Part shown: positions 15,953-23,434 of the stretch, piece after piece | How positions within the stretch are numbered: the first letter of the stretch is position 1 | Layout: every line of letters starts with the position of its first letter | Source of the DNA: a virus | IMG/VR virus record: IMGVR_UViG_3300043465_000560 | Coordinates: 1-36,757 of that record | Strand: one strand, 5' to 3' | Length of the DNA: 36,757 nt | Program-made: the position numbers and the translations under genes | Notes under the pieces: model-generated | What the model was told of the DNA's origin: nothing | The model's database searches: none | Seen by the model: only the letters and a program-made list of their open reading frames with translations

Positions 15953-17463
15953 GCGTTTGCATCTTGCCCCTGGTTCGGTGCCTCAACGTTACGTGGCGCC
16001 GCTGCGCCAGTTGCTGCAATTTCGATGGCTGCAATTTGCGCTGCGTCATGCGCAACACCACTTTTCGCCAGTCGCCTCGGGTCGCTATCAACAGCAACCC
16101 CCGCGTCATCGCGCAAAGCGTCGGCTTCTGCGATCTTGGCGATAAGTTCCTTATATTCCCAACCGAACATAGCCGCCGCGTCTTGCGGCGCCAGCAGGCC
16201 CGCGCGAACCTGCGCGACGACAGCCGTTATGTCTTTGAGTGGGTCCACCATTTCAGGTGTTTCAGGGGTATGCGTAAACTGTCCAGCGTCTCGGGGCCAA
16301 AGCCCAGCCATTACCCCTTGTTCGTGAAACATCATTGCCACCGGCATACAAAGCTGCGGCAAAAGCAAAGTCCATTGCACTTGGCTATTAAGCGCGCGAA
16401 ACTCGATTTTTCCTGCGCGTAGACTGGAATAATTAGCGCCGGTAAGATCGCCTGAAACTTGGTCGTATGTCAGCCCAGCACCAACTGCGGCGCGCTCAAG
16501 TGCTCGGCGCGCAAAATTCAAATGCGAACCGCCCCCAGATGGATTGACGACTTCAATTTCGCCGGCGCCTTGCCGGTACATAATCATGCCGGGTTCGACG
16601 TTTTCAACAACTTTACCGTAGCTGTCCTTTACGTACCCGGCATCCGGCTTAGTCATTGTTATTGTATCTTCGCTGCTATCATTCACCAGCAAAGACAAAC
16701 AAGCCTCAATATTAGCTTTAATTAGCAACGCAGCTTCGTAATCCTTCAAGCCTGCAAGAGTAGTTAGAACAGGCGCAAGCCAAGACGCACCCCGGACCTG
16801 GCCCGGACGCTCTTGCCTGAATATATGCAACACATATTCAGCCTGAATTCGCTGCGACGTAAACGCACCGATCGCCGGCATTAATGGCCAAACGTCCCCG
16901 GGATGCCGAGGCAATAGCCAATAGGCAACAGCTTCACCGAATTGCCCGATTTCCACGCCTTGAACAATAGCGCGGTTTTCATATGAACCGGTTTTATTCC
17001 GGTCCAAATGATCGGCCTCTAAGACTTGCAGCCTCAGACCAATTGGATTTGTTGGCGTCGGCGGGCTTGCATACATTCGCACAAGACATTCGCCGTCCTG
17101 CACAACCGCCCGCATAACAAGGGCTTGAATAGCCGCAAGCGTTTTCTTGTTTTCGGCATCACAAGCAGTGGTTTCAGCCCATGCGCGCCACTGTTCCGCG
17201 TGCTGCGGATCGGACCAAGCGCATGTAATTCCAGACCCAACAGCGTTTGCCGCCCAAAGGTCCACAATCCGACGCGCAAAAGCATCATTGCGAACTGCCA
17301 TGCGCGCGGCTTTAGCAAGCGCGGCACCGCCAACAGTTACTTCCGAATTAACGCTGCTGGCTGGCGGCGTAATCCCACGCCCAGCGCGGCTATCAGGACG
17401 CGCCGCGTCATAACTGCGAACAACCTGCATAGGCTGCCGCGCGCGCTTCTTGTTCTTTGCCAT
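15949..17463 (-). CDS. Portal protein, lambda gpB family
   Basis: The start is the ATG at 17463, which overlaps the preceding stop by one base (TGATG); an in-frame GTG lies one codon upstream. The 504-residue protein has the lambda-portal pattern: RSYDAARPDSRAGRGI, VRNDAFARRIVDLWAANAVG, a basic first section, WRAWAET, LEADHLDRNKTGSYENRAIV and VLHIFRQERPGQVRGASWLA, then LIKANIEACLSLLV and DLTGANYSSLRAGKIEF. The dodecamer forms the DNA gate at the capsid vertex and carries the packaging motor. Gene order (TerL, gpW-like, portal, protease/capsid) is that of lambda. Confidence 0.88.
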   Translation of the reverse strand: MAKNKKRARQPMQVVRSYDAARPDSRAGRGITPPASSVNSEVTVGGAALAKAARMAVRNDAFARRIVDLWAANAVGSGITCAWSDPQHAEQWRAWAETTACDAENKKTLAAIQALVMRAVVQDGECLVRMYASPPTPTNPIGLRLQVLEADHLDRNKTGSYENRAIVQGVEIGQFGEAVAYWLLPRHPGDVWPLMPAIGAFTSQRIQAEYVLHIFRQERPGQVRGASWLAPVLTTLAGLKDYEAALLIKANIEACLSLLVNDSSEDTITMTKPDAGYVKDSYGKVVENVEPGMIMYRQGAGEIEVVNPSGGGSHLNFARRALERAAVGAGLTYDQVSGDLTGANYSSLRAGKIEFRALNSQVQWTLLLPQLCMPVAMMFHEQGVMAGLWPRDAGQFTHTPETPEMVDPLKDITAVVAQVRAGLLAPQDAAAMFGWEYKELIAKIAEADALRDDAGVAVDSDPRRLAKSGVAHDAAQIAAIEIAATGAAAPRNVEAPNQGQDANA

Positions 17464-17696
17464 CACCAGTACCGATTAACAGCAGCAAAAGTCACTACCG
17501 GGCGACGGACGCCGGATATTTGCGCATCGTAAAGCGCAACAATAGCAGCGGCAATATCCGCAATTTCGCGATATTGCACTTGCCTCCCATCAGCAAACCT
17601 AACCGAAAAAGTGCCCGACGTGTATGCATCTGCCAGTGATTTAGCAGGCGTGCCAGCAGACTGAGCCAAGGCCCATGCAAGCTTATAAGCATCCAT
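17463..17696 (-). CDS. Head-tail joining protein, gpW-like
   Basis: The 77-residue protein (MDAYKLAWALAQSAGTPAKS) contains the small-family hallmark SGTFSVRFADGRQVQYREIA followed by a helix (DIAAAIVALYDAQ). Lambda gpW is 68 residues and occupies exactly this place, between large terminase and portal. It binds the portal after packaging so that FII and the tail can attach. It starts 11 bases after the terminase stop and its TGA overlaps the portal ATG, so the two are probably translated together. Confidence 0.7.
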   Translation of the reverse strand: MDAYKLAWALAQSAGTPAKSLADAYTSGTFSVRFADGRQVQYREIADIAAAIVALYDAQISGVRRPVVTFAAVNRYW

Positions 17697-17707
17697 TGCG
17701 GCCCCCT

Positions 17708-19693
17708 CTATCTAGCCCATCGGTTAGAACGCCCGTTTAGCCAGCTTTCCCGCCGCTCAATAGGTTTTTCAGCGTCAATCACAGACGTATTTGGAATTGT
17801 TGTCGGTCGTGTAGCTAATTCAACCGCCTCATGCTCGGCTTCCAGAGTTTGCCAAAATAGATCGCCGTGGCGGTCCGCGCCGGCAATCCACAGCGCGGCG
17901 CGCGCATACACGGCGCAGTCAAGCGCCTCGTTCCGCTCACGCAGGGGCCGCCATTCCTGCCGATGCCGGCCGTGCTTGTCTTTCACGGTAACAAGCTGTT
18001 CGGCAACCAACTGCTTCAACGCCTCAACCGGCGCCCATTTCGGCAGATGCACCCAGCCCGGCGGGAAACCCTCGTCGCTCCGCGACAACCACAGCCGGCG
18101 GTACAACTCGCCTTTTAGCTGCGACGCGGAAAGCGTCCACAATTTCAAGCCGCCGCGCACCTTGGCGCCGCGCTCCGTCACATCGACCGAAGTGGGCCCG
18201 GTAATCGGCACCGTGGCGCCCATGCGATCGGCCCCTTTAAGAGGCAGGATGCGCGGGTCATGCAGACGCCTCAACTGCGCGTAGACCGCCGCCGTGTTGT
18301 ACCCGGTGTCAACGCCGCACCGCAGAACGCGAAGGCTTCCTCCGCCATCGCGCTGAACCGGCTTATCCAGCCGATCCCGCAATGCCTGCCACACTTCCGG
18401 CTGCGAAGGATCGCCGTCAAATACCTCACGCCCAACCAAGCGCGAGGTCATACCCCTGCCCCATGCCCACAGATACAACTCAACCCGCGCGCCCTGCACG
18501 TCTACGCCGCCGGTCACGGCCAGCGCATCAGCGGGCGCCCAATTCTCTGGATAGTCTTCCGCGCGCTCTAGCAGGCGCTCCCAGTCCGGCGCGTCGCCGC
18601 GCTCCTGCCATGTCTCGCCAAGCGCCGTGTTTACCCAGGTCTTGAGCCGTTCCGGGTTGCCCTGCACATCCGCAAACTCGCGCGCCGTTTCCGACAAGCG
18701 CCGCCAGGACGAATACAACTCAGACAGATGAAAGCCGGCGACGCCCGCGAAGATGCCTTCCCCGCGCCACCCGCCGCCGTTGGCTTCCGCCGTCTCGATG
18801 GCCTTCCACCGCGCCCCGTCATCCCACGCGGCGCCGCACGCCTCGCAGTGATAGGCCGCCGTAGTCGTGTCGCCCGCTTCCCAACGAACCTGCGCCCATT
18901 TGAGCGTTTGCGCCTCGCCGCAATGCGGGCAAGGCACCCAGAACCGCCGCCGGTCGCTCTCGTTATACGCTTCCTCGATGCGCGAGGCGCCTCGAATGGT
19001 TGGTGTGCTGGCAAGGACAATCTTGCGGTTCCACATCGTGGTTGCGCGCTTGATCGCCAGCGATACCGGGTCCCCTTCGTTGCCCGCGCTGTGCGGGTAG
19101 CCGTCCACCTCGTCACAACACACCACGCGCACCGTCTTAGCGCGCAGCCCGCTCGGGGCATTCGCGCCAACGATAAACAGCTTCCCGCCAGGGAACTGCT
19201 TGTGGAGGATCGTGTTCGCGCTATCCCGCGACCGAACCGCCGCAACCTTCCGCCGCAGCGCCGGGCTATCCCGAAGCATTGGCGCCAGTTCCTCCTTGCT
19301 CCATTCCTCGGCTGCCGCCGTAGTCGGCAACACCACGAGAATAGGCGCCGGGTCCTGATGGATGTGGTAGCCGACCAGATTGTTGATCGCCTGCGTCTTA
19401 CCGACGCGGGCGCTAGTCATCATCACGACACGCTCAACGCGCGGGTCACTAATCGCATCGAGTATCCCGCGCAGATAAGCCGCACGCCCAGTGCGCCACC
19501 GCCCCGGCTCCGCGCTATTCTCCGTCGAAAGGACGCGATAAGCGTCAGCCCACTCGCTAAGCGTCAGCCTCGGCGGCGGCGCCAGGCGCCTCAGTATCCT
19601 CGTTGCCGCTCGCGTTGCGGCTAGCCCTGCGCCGGGCGCGATCAGTGACAGAGCCGACAACCTCGGTTCTGGCGAGGTCGCCGCATGCCTCAT
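17708..19693 (-). CDS. Terminase large subunit, GpA family
   Basis: The 661-residue protein shows LTLSEWADAYRVLSTENSAE, then the ATPase Walker A VMMTSARVGKTQAINNL, the Walker B VRVVCCDEVDGYP, and the coupling motif LASTPTIRG. A zinc-binding pair CPHC...CEAC follows at about residues 255-290. The C-terminal nuclease half has VTGGVDVQGARVELYLWAWG and LRCGVDTGYNTAAVYAQL, whose aspartates fit the RNase H-like site. It packages DNA into proheads through the portal and makes cohesive ends with TerS. The ATG is preceded by GGAG at 7 bases and lies 137 bp inside the TerS gene. Confidence 0.9.
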   Translation of the reverse strand: MRHAATSPEPRLSALSLIAPGAGLAATRAATRILRRLAPPPRLTLSEWADAYRVLSTENSAEPGRWRTGRAAYLRGILDAISDPRVERVVMMTSARVGKTQAINNLVGYHIHQDPAPILVVLPTTAAAEEWSKEELAPMLRDSPALRRKVAAVRSRDSANTILHKQFPGGKLFIVGANAPSGLRAKTVRVVCCDEVDGYPHSAGNEGDPVSLAIKRATTMWNRKIVLASTPTIRGASRIEEAYNESDRRRFWVPCPHCGEAQTLKWAQVRWEAGDTTTAAYHCEACGAAWDDGARWKAIETAEANGGGWRGEGIFAGVAGFHLSELYSSWRRLSETAREFADVQGNPERLKTWVNTALGETWQERGDAPDWERLLERAEDYPENWAPADALAVTGGVDVQGARVELYLWAWGRGMTSRLVGREVFDGDPSQPEVWQALRDRLDKPVQRDGGGSLRVLRCGVDTGYNTAAVYAQLRRLHDPRILPLKGADRMGATVPITGPTSVDVTERGAKVRGGLKLWTLSASQLKGELYRRLWLSRSDEGFPPGWVHLPKWAPVEALKQLVAEQLVTVKDKHGRHRQEWRPLRERNEALDCAVYARAALWIAGADRHGDLFWQTLEAEHEAVELATRPTTIPNTSVIDAEKPIERRESWLNGRSNRWAR

Positions 19694-20117
19694 GGACCAA
19701 CTCCGTCAAGGCTTCACGTATCTCGACCATCCCCGACAACGCCGAAACCACAGGCGCCGCACGCGACGGCAATCCCAACATCTTCGCCCGGATGCCATCG
19801 ACCAGCGCGCCAACAACCACGTCCAAGTCTTCGGCTAAAACCGCCTCGCCGCGCATCTGCGCATTGAGCATCTCCCGCGCGTCCGCCTGCGCCGTTAGCA
19901 GCCGCACCCGCGCCGCATCCAAATCCTGCGCAGCCTCAGAACCGCCGCCCGCCGCTTTTCCAGACGAGGGCCGCATGTGCGCGCAGTAGGCGCGAACGCA
20001 TTCCTTGAGGTCGTATGCCTCGCCGCTACCGCCAGGAAGTACGCCATCCGCGCGCAATTCCTTCACCCGGCGGCCACTCAACCCAAGCCAGTCAGCGACT
20101 TCCGCGACTGTTGCCAT
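19557..20117 (-). CDS. Terminase small subunit, Nu1-like
   Basis: The 186-residue protein begins MATVAEVADWLGLSGRRVKE, an N-terminal winged helix-turn-helix of the Nu1/MerR-like type that recognises cos DNA. A Gly-rich linker follows, then a helical oligomerisation domain (DAARVRLLTAQADAREMLNA, VGALVDGIRAKMLGLPSRAA). The C-terminal tail is acidic/Ala-rich and presumably contacts TerL. It is the first gene of the late operon. The ribosome site is weak (AGGGG about 11 bases upstream). The overlap with TerL is 137 bp. Confidence 0.8.
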   Translation of the reverse strand: MATVAEVADWLGLSGRRVKELRADGVLPGGSGEAYDLKECVRAYCAHMRPSSGKAAGGGSEAAQDLDAARVRLLTAQADAREMLNAQMRGEAVLAEDLDVVVGALVDGIRAKMLGLPSRAAPVVSALSGMVEIREALTELVHEACGDLARTEVVGSVTDRARRRASRNASGNEDTEAPGAAAEADA

Positions 20118-20297
20118 GGGAGGAGGAACCCCTAGAAATGCCTACAGACTAGGCAATATGAGCCGCATGAACCACTGCGACGCACCCTTCTGACTGGGAC
20201 CCGCCGCTAGTGCTTTGATATCAAAGCAAAGTCTCGCGCCGCGCGCCCTTGGCTAGATTGGCCCTTGCCCACAAGGGGCGCAGGTTTGATAGCGCCC
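20118..20297. promoter_or_regulatory. Late-operon/cos control region (180 bp)
   Basis: This non-coding stretch separates the leftward terminase genes from the rightward lipoprotein gene. It holds the 18-bp palindrome at 20211-20228 and two overlapping hairpins just before the lipoprotein start: cccttg/caaggg (20262-20277) and gggcgc/gcgccc (20276-20297). No good sigma-70 promoter for the late operon is visible. By analogy with lambda, cos should lie in or near here, but I cannot point to it. Confidence 0.45.
20211..20228. promoter_or_regulatory. 18-bp perfect palindrome, candidate operator
   Basis: The sequence tgctttgatatcaaagca is a perfect 9+9 inverted repeat. It lies 94 bases upstream of the terminase start and 70 bases upstream of the divergent lipoprotein gene. 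The size fits a dimeric HTH regulator. No second copy is obvious in the window. Confidence 0.6.
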
Positions 20298-20438
20298 ATG
20301 CGCCCGATCATCCTCGCCCTCTGCCTCGCCCTACCCGCATGCGCTCAGCCTCGCATCGTCTACGAGCGTCCAGACACAACGCGTGCGGTCGCTTGTATGC
20401 AGGCTCGGCGCTATGAGCGCAGGGTCTACCGAGAGTAG
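20298..20438 (+). CDS. 46-aa predicted lipoprotein, lone plus-strand gene
   Basis: The peptide MRPIILALCLALPACAQPRI has an N-terminal hydrophobic signal with a lipobox LPAC (Cys 15), so the mature protein would be about 32 residues anchored in a membrane. The mature part is short and Arg/Tyr-rich (YERPDTTRAVACMQARRYER). It is the only plus-strand gene among leftward operons, which suggests a separately expressed 'moron'. Candidates are superinfection exclusion, like other small phage lipoproteins, or an Rz1-like spanin, although no partner Rz gene is near. The ribosome site is poor and enclosed by hairpins. It could be spurious given its size; the lipobox and clean stop argue for it. Confidence 0.45.
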   Translation: MRPIILALCLALPACAQPRIVYERPDTTRAVACMQARRYERRVYRE

Positions 20439-20440
20439 GC

Positions 20441-20477
20441 AAAAGAAAACCCGAGGCGCTTTGGGCGCAACTCGGGT
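20441..20477 (-). terminator. Rho-independent terminator of the leftward early operon
   Basis: On the minus strand a 7-bp stem (acccgag / ctcgggt) with an inner GCGC/GCGC pairing is followed by TTTTCTTTT-like T-rich sequence (20448-20441). It lies 18 bases after the stop of the GIY-YIG-like gene and separates the early operon from the terminase operon. Confidence 0.7.
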
Positions 20478-20494
20478 GTCCAATCCGGCTGGTA

Positions 20495-20977
20495 TCAAAT
20501 ACCGGGCGCTCTTGCAACCCCTATTCGCTGCCTCCGCGCATCCTCCTCGGTAATGGCAGGGTCTACCCGACGATACCGGCTCACCTCGCGCCATGCGTCT
20601 TGAACAGCGGATATCGCTGCGTCGGGTGGCGCAATCACCCACTCTTCAGGCTCGTTGTAGGTGCGACCCAACTTCCTCAACGCCACCTCTTCCACGTCCT
20701 TGGCCGCCTCTACCGTAACAGCCAGCACATAAGCCATGCTGGCGCCTATCTCCTTGGCCCGGCGAATAGGGTCCGACGTAACGCCAACCTTGGTCAGCCC
20801 CGCCGCAGCCGCCACGTAGACAAACGCAGGCTTGCCCTTTCGCAAGCTGCCGTAGGTCTTCTGGCGGCGCCTCGCCGCGTGCTGAAGCGGGGGCGATCGA
20901 AAGAAAATGTAATTGGTGCCGACCTTCATGCGGTCTGGCGCAGCCCACGGATCGGGCGCATCTTCGTCATCAGTCAT
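20495..20977 (-). CDS. GIY-YIG / T5orf172-like protein
   Basis: The 160-residue protein has an N-terminal arm (MKVGTNYIFFRSPP) and a core FVYVAAAAGLTKVGVTSDPI, RRAKEIGASMAYVLAVTVEA, EEVALRKLGRTYNEPEEWVI, matching the T5orf172/MUG113 branch of GIY-YIG nucleases: degenerate 'VYV', K-V-G-x-T-x-D-P-x-x-R, then a strand and a Glu-rich helix. The basic helix with Arg after the DP and EEW would supply active-site residues. It is the last gene before the operon terminator and lies near the terminase. It could be a packaging-associated nuclease, a free-standing homing-type nuclease, or inactive. The ribosome site is AGGAA. Confidence 0.55.
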   Translation of the reverse strand: MTDDEDAPDPWAAPDRMKVGTNYIFFRSPPLQHAARRRQKTYGSLRKGKPAFVYVAAAAGLTKVGVTSDPIRRAKEIGASMAYVLAVTVEAAKDVEEVALRKLGRTYNEPEEWVIAPPDAAISAVQDAWREVSRYRRVDPAITEEDARRQRIGVARAPGI

Positions 20978-21114
20978 GGCGTGTTTCCTACGCTGTGATC
21001 AGGTGCCGGCGAGGTGTTCCACCACCAAACCGGCGCCGCTCTTATAGCACACATGGCATTGATGCGGAACGATTTACCGCATCCCCCAATGCCCGGCCAG
21101 CACGTCCAGCCCAT
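20974..21114 (-). CDS. Possible 46-aa orphan ORF
   Basis: This reading frame ends with a TGA that overlaps the GIY-YIG start as ATGA, the pattern used throughout this operon, and it would fill the 97-base gap after the 168-residue gene. It starts MGWTCWPGIGGCG and ends NTSPAPDHSVGNTP. A shorter start (MCAIRAAPVWWW) is also possible. The first third overlaps the upstream gene. Composition is odd (many Trp and Cys) and no homolog comes to mind, so it may not be expressed. Confidence 0.2.
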   Translation of the reverse strand: MGWTCWPGIGGCGKSFRINAMCAIRAAPVWWWNTSPAPDHSVGNTP

Positions 21115-21580
21115 CGCGCACATGCGGAGGATGCCTCGGCACCCCGCGCAGCACGGCATCCCGTACAGCCTCGCCCAGCGGCTCAGAAAGGCGCGCCATG
21201 GCTTTCTGGTAGTCCTGCCACGCCCGCGACGCCGCAAGGTGCTGGTCGTGCGTCAGGTGCCGCCTGCCGCCGTGTCCTGCGCCGCTGCCATACCCGCCGG
21301 GTAGCTCGCACCCAGGCAGGCAGTCAGCCCATAGGCCGCGCAGGTAAGCCGCCGCATCGCGTTGCAGCAGCGTGAGGCCCATGGCGCTCAGGATGTCTTC
21401 GTCGGCCATGTAGACCTCGCGCACGCCTGCCCGCATGGTCTCCTGCGTCCTAGTCTCCCGAGCCTCGGCAGCGCCGCCGGGCGTGCCAGCGATGGCCATT
21501 GCCGCGCGCTCCCGTGCGGCTTGGCGCATGGCTCGCTTAGACGCAAGAACGCGGGCGGCGGGGTCAAGCATGGCGTTCAT
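21074..21580 (-). CDS. Orphan helical protein, 168 aa
   Basis: The start is the ATG at 21580 (MNAMLDPAARVLASKRAMRQ), with AAGGA 8 bases upstream and an ATGA overlap with the 30-residue membrane peptide. The protein is charged and helical with a Gly-rich middle (PGGYGSGAGHGGRRH). Its end, VRDGLDVLAGHWGMR, recalls the 'GLDxLAxHxG' ending of DUF6456-type helix-turn-helix proteins of alphaproteobacteria. Being near the end of the early operon and just before the late genes, it is where a late regulator might sit, but I cannot demonstrate this. Confidence 0.5.
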   Translation of the reverse strand: MNAMLDPAARVLASKRAMRQAARERAAMAIAGTPGGAAEARETRTQETMRAGVREVYMADEDILSAMGLTLLQRDAAAYLRGLWADCLPGCELPGGYGSGAGHGGRRHLTHDQHLAASRAWQDYQKAMARLSEPLGEAVRDAVLRGVPRHPPHVRDGLDVLAGHWGMR

Positions 21581-21669
21581 GGGGCGTCCTTCCCAGCGTT
21601 GCTGCCGATCCAATAACCGAACACAAGGCCGACCAAGGCCCCGAACAAATAGGCCCCCATGTACGTCAT
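21577..21669 (-). CDS. 30-aa single-pass membrane peptide
   Basis: The peptide MTYMGAYLFGALVGLVFGYW (then IGSNAGKDAP) is almost entirely one transmembrane segment with a short hydrophilic tail. Its ATG overlaps the TGA of the gene before it and its TGA overlaps the ATG of the gene after it (ATGA on both sides), which strongly supports expression despite its size. It could be a small holin-like or inner-membrane protein; nothing in the sequence decides this. Confidence 0.6.
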   Translation of the reverse strand: MTYMGAYLFGALVGLVFGYWIGSNAGKDAP

Positions 21670-22007
21670 GGCTTCTCTCCATCGCTCGCGGGCGGGGGCG
21701 ACAGGGCGGCTAGAGCGCGACCGTGCGGCGTCTCATGTGAAATCGAGCGGGCGCCCGGTAAATGCGGCAATGCCGCCCACAGCGCCGCCCGCAGCCGCGC
21801 AATCTCGGCGTCCCGCGCGGCTAGCGCGTCGGCTGCCTCAATCACGTCTCCATGCAGGTCTGTGGCGTGCCTAATCCACGGCACGGTTGCGACCACCTCG
21901 CCGTCGAGGGTCAGGCACGCGTGCGTGTCGTAGTCCGAGGCGCCCCATCGCCGCAACCTCGCCACGAGGTCGCCCGGCAGCGCCGCGCGCGTGTTTTCAG
22001 CGGTCAT
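21666..22007 (-). CDS. Orphan protein, 113 aa
   Basis: The start is the ATG at 22007 (MTAENTRAALPGDLVARLRR), which overlaps the TGA before it (ATGA). The first 50 residues include DYDTHACLTLDGEVVATVPW, followed by an Ala-rich coiled helix (AADALAARDAEIARLRAALW) and a Pro/Ser tail. The layout, a short N-terminal helix (LVARLRRWG) plus a coiled coil with ERD/ARD repeats, is typical of phage Ea22-like and other early-region orphan proteins. No function is known to me. Confidence 0.55.
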   Translation of the reverse strand: MTAENTRAALPGDLVARLRRWGASDYDTHACLTLDGEVVATVPWIRHATDLHGDVIEAADALAARDAEIARLRAALWAALPHLPGARSISHETPHGRALAALSPPPASDGEKP

Positions 22008-22159
22008 GGCAGCGCCTCCACATCCCCGTCGTCTTCGCTCGGCGCCCGCCATTCCTCGCGCTGTTCGACCATTGCCCCGGCGCGCCACGACGTGATGCGC
22101 CACAGCGTGCGGGTTGCCTCGCGCGCGATGACCTCGCGCGTTGTCCATTCGCGGTTCAT
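22004..22159 (-). CDS. Small orphan, 51 aa
   Basis: The peptide starts MNREWTTREVIAREATRTLW and ends EEWRAPSEDDGDVEALP. The start overlaps the preceding stop by one base (TGATG) and its own stop overlaps the next start (ATGA). Arg/Trp-rich N-terminal and acidic C-terminal parts are visible; there is no membrane segment. The overlap pattern is the only evidence that it is a gene. Confidence 0.5.
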   Translation of the reverse strand: MNREWTTREVIAREATRTLWRITSWRAGAMVEQREEWRAPSEDDGDVEALP

Positions 22160-22461
22160 CACGCGCCCCTCCCACAAAGCCCATCCGGCTCCTGCATCGG
22201 CGCCGGCATCCGCATCCCCGCGATTTCTGCCGCCAGCGACGGATACTGCCGCGCCACGCGGTCCAGTATCGCGGACTGCGCCACGAGCCATCCGGTGCGC
22301 CAGGCTTCCGCTTCGCCTGTGGTCATGGCGCCATATGCCGTTTTAAAGCGTTCTGACGGGGCTACAGCGGCTTGTGGAGGCAGTGGCGCTACCCGCGTAG
22401 TCGCTACCCCGGCAACGGCGCCCCAAGCGGCTCCTAGCGCCATGTAATCGTCCTGCGTCAT
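22159..22461 (-). CDS. Small orphan, 100 aa
   Basis: The protein starts MTQDDYMALGAAWGAVAGVA with a mildly hydrophobic N-terminus, has a Pro-rich linker (RVAPLPPQAAVAPSERF) and a helical section (AEAWRTGWLVAQSAILDRVA). Both ends overlap neighbouring genes (ATGA upstream, TGATG downstream). I recognise no family. Confidence 0.5.
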   Translation of the reverse strand: MTQDDYMALGAAWGAVAGVATTRVAPLPPQAAVAPSERFKTAYGAMTTGEAEAWRTGWLVAQSAILDRVARQYPSLAAEIAGMRMPAPMQEPDGLCGRGA

Positions 22462-23033
22462 GCTGCGTGTTCCTCCTGCCCGAATGGCACTTCGTCCGCC
22501 GGCAACCGGCCGGCGCGGGGTCGAACGGTCATCGTGGCGCCCGGAAATGCGTCCATGACCCGGCGCGCGACGACTGCGGCGCTGCCTAGGATTGCGGTCA
22601 TGGCCTCGGGGCTGCGGGTAATGGCGCAGTGGACCACCTCGACCGCCGGCCAGATGTCCACATCGACGCGGAGGTAATCCGCCGTTGCGCGCACCCGCTT
22701 GCCGTGCGCCTCACTGGCAACGATGGCGATGTTGTCGCCCAACAGGTACCACGGGCGGTCTAGGTCTTCCGGCATGCCGATTTGCGGCGGCGCTGCCTCC
22801 CAAGTCAGGCTAGCCGCCTCGGCAGCGCCTGCCGCCGTTGCCGCTGCGTCCAGCGCCTGCCATCCCCTAGCCATCGCGGCGCATAGGTCCGGGGCATTGC
22901 TGCCGTCGCGGAGCTTCCGCGTCATCAGGTCGAACTTGGCTGCCAGGTCGGCAGACACCAGCAGCGGCAGGCGGCCGATGCCCCAGCGCCGTTCCGCCGT
23001 GGAGGCGATTAGGTCGAGTTCGGCGGGGGTCAT
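22458..23033 (-). CDS. Orphan phage protein, 191 aa
   Basis: The start is the ATG at 23033 (MTPAELDLIASTAERRWGIG), overlapping the TGA of the gene before it (ATGA). The first part reads RLPLLVSADLAAKFDLMTRK, a helical pattern I associate with uncharacterised phage proteins of alphaproteobacteria. Beta-strand-rich middle and C-terminal parts follow (DRPWYLLGDNIAIVAS, WPAVEVVHCAITRSPEAMTA). No catalytic motif stands out. It sits in the run of small genes downstream of the primase gene. Confidence 0.55.
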   Translation of the reverse strand: MTPAELDLIASTAERRWGIGRLPLLVSADLAAKFDLMTRKLRDGSNAPDLCAAMARGWQALDAAATAAGAAEAASLTWEAAPPQIGMPEDLDRPWYLLGDNIAIVASEAHGKRVRATADYLRVDVDIWPAVEVVHCAITRSPEAMTAILGSAAVVARRVMDAFPGATMTVRPRAGRLPADEVPFGQEEHAA

Positions 23034-23434
23034 GCCGACGCCTTGCGGCGGTGTTGGGGGCACCCTTTCGCCACATAGCCGCTGTTCAAGTTCTTCTGGC
23101 TGTTGGTCGTCTCAAAGCCCGCGCCGCAAGTGGCGCATTCGCCCCAGAGCCGGATCGCCACAGTAACGCCGGCCTTGCTCGGCAGCGGCACCCATCCGAG
23201 GCAGACGTATTCGCGCCCCCGGATCGTGGCCTTTCCGCCGTCCGTGAGTGTGTTCCACAAATTAGACGATTGCGCTGCGTCGGGTCGCAACAGGACCCCG
23301 TCTGCCGCACACGTGCGTCGGGTCTGCGACGTATGCAGACCGACGCGCGGGTGCGACGGGTCCTTACTGGCAAACCGGACCCGACGCACACTTTTTGCGT
23401 CGGGTTTGCGTCGGGTCTTCGTCGCGTCAGTCAT
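23030..23434 (-). CDS. Cys-motif orphan protein, 134 aa, carrying an iteron-like array
   Basis: The start is the ATG at 23434 (MTDATKTRRKPDAKSVRRVR), which overlaps the primase stop (ATGA). The N-terminal 50 residues are Arg/Lys-rich and encoded by the repeated decamers described separately. The C-terminal half has EYVCLGWVPLPSKAGVTVAI and a Cys cluster (ECATCGAGFE...KGCPQHRR) that could bind zinc. A basic N-terminus with a zinc-ribbon-like C-terminus suggests nucleic acid binding; this is inference. The repeats make the N-terminal coding sequence do double duty. Confidence 0.55.
   Translation of the reverse strand: MTDATKTRRKPDAKSVRRVRFASKDPSHPRVGLHTSQTRRTCAADGVLLRPDAAQSSNLWNTLTDGGKATIRGREYVCLGWVPLPSKAGVTVAIRLWGECATCGAGFETTNSQKNLNSGYVAKGCPQHRRKASA
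23276..23416. repeat. Iteron-like array of decamer TGCGTCGGGT
   Basis: Exact plus-strand copies lie at 23276-23285, 23314-23323, 23396-23405 and 23407-23416. An inverted exact copy lies at 23379-23388 and a one-mismatch copy at 23352-23361. The first three plus-strand sites are exactly 38 bp apart (23276, 23314, 23352). The inverted copy and the copy at 23396 form a 9-bp hairpin. The copies are read in two different frames (T-R-R and P-D-A), so protein repetition does not explain them. Confidence 0.75.
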
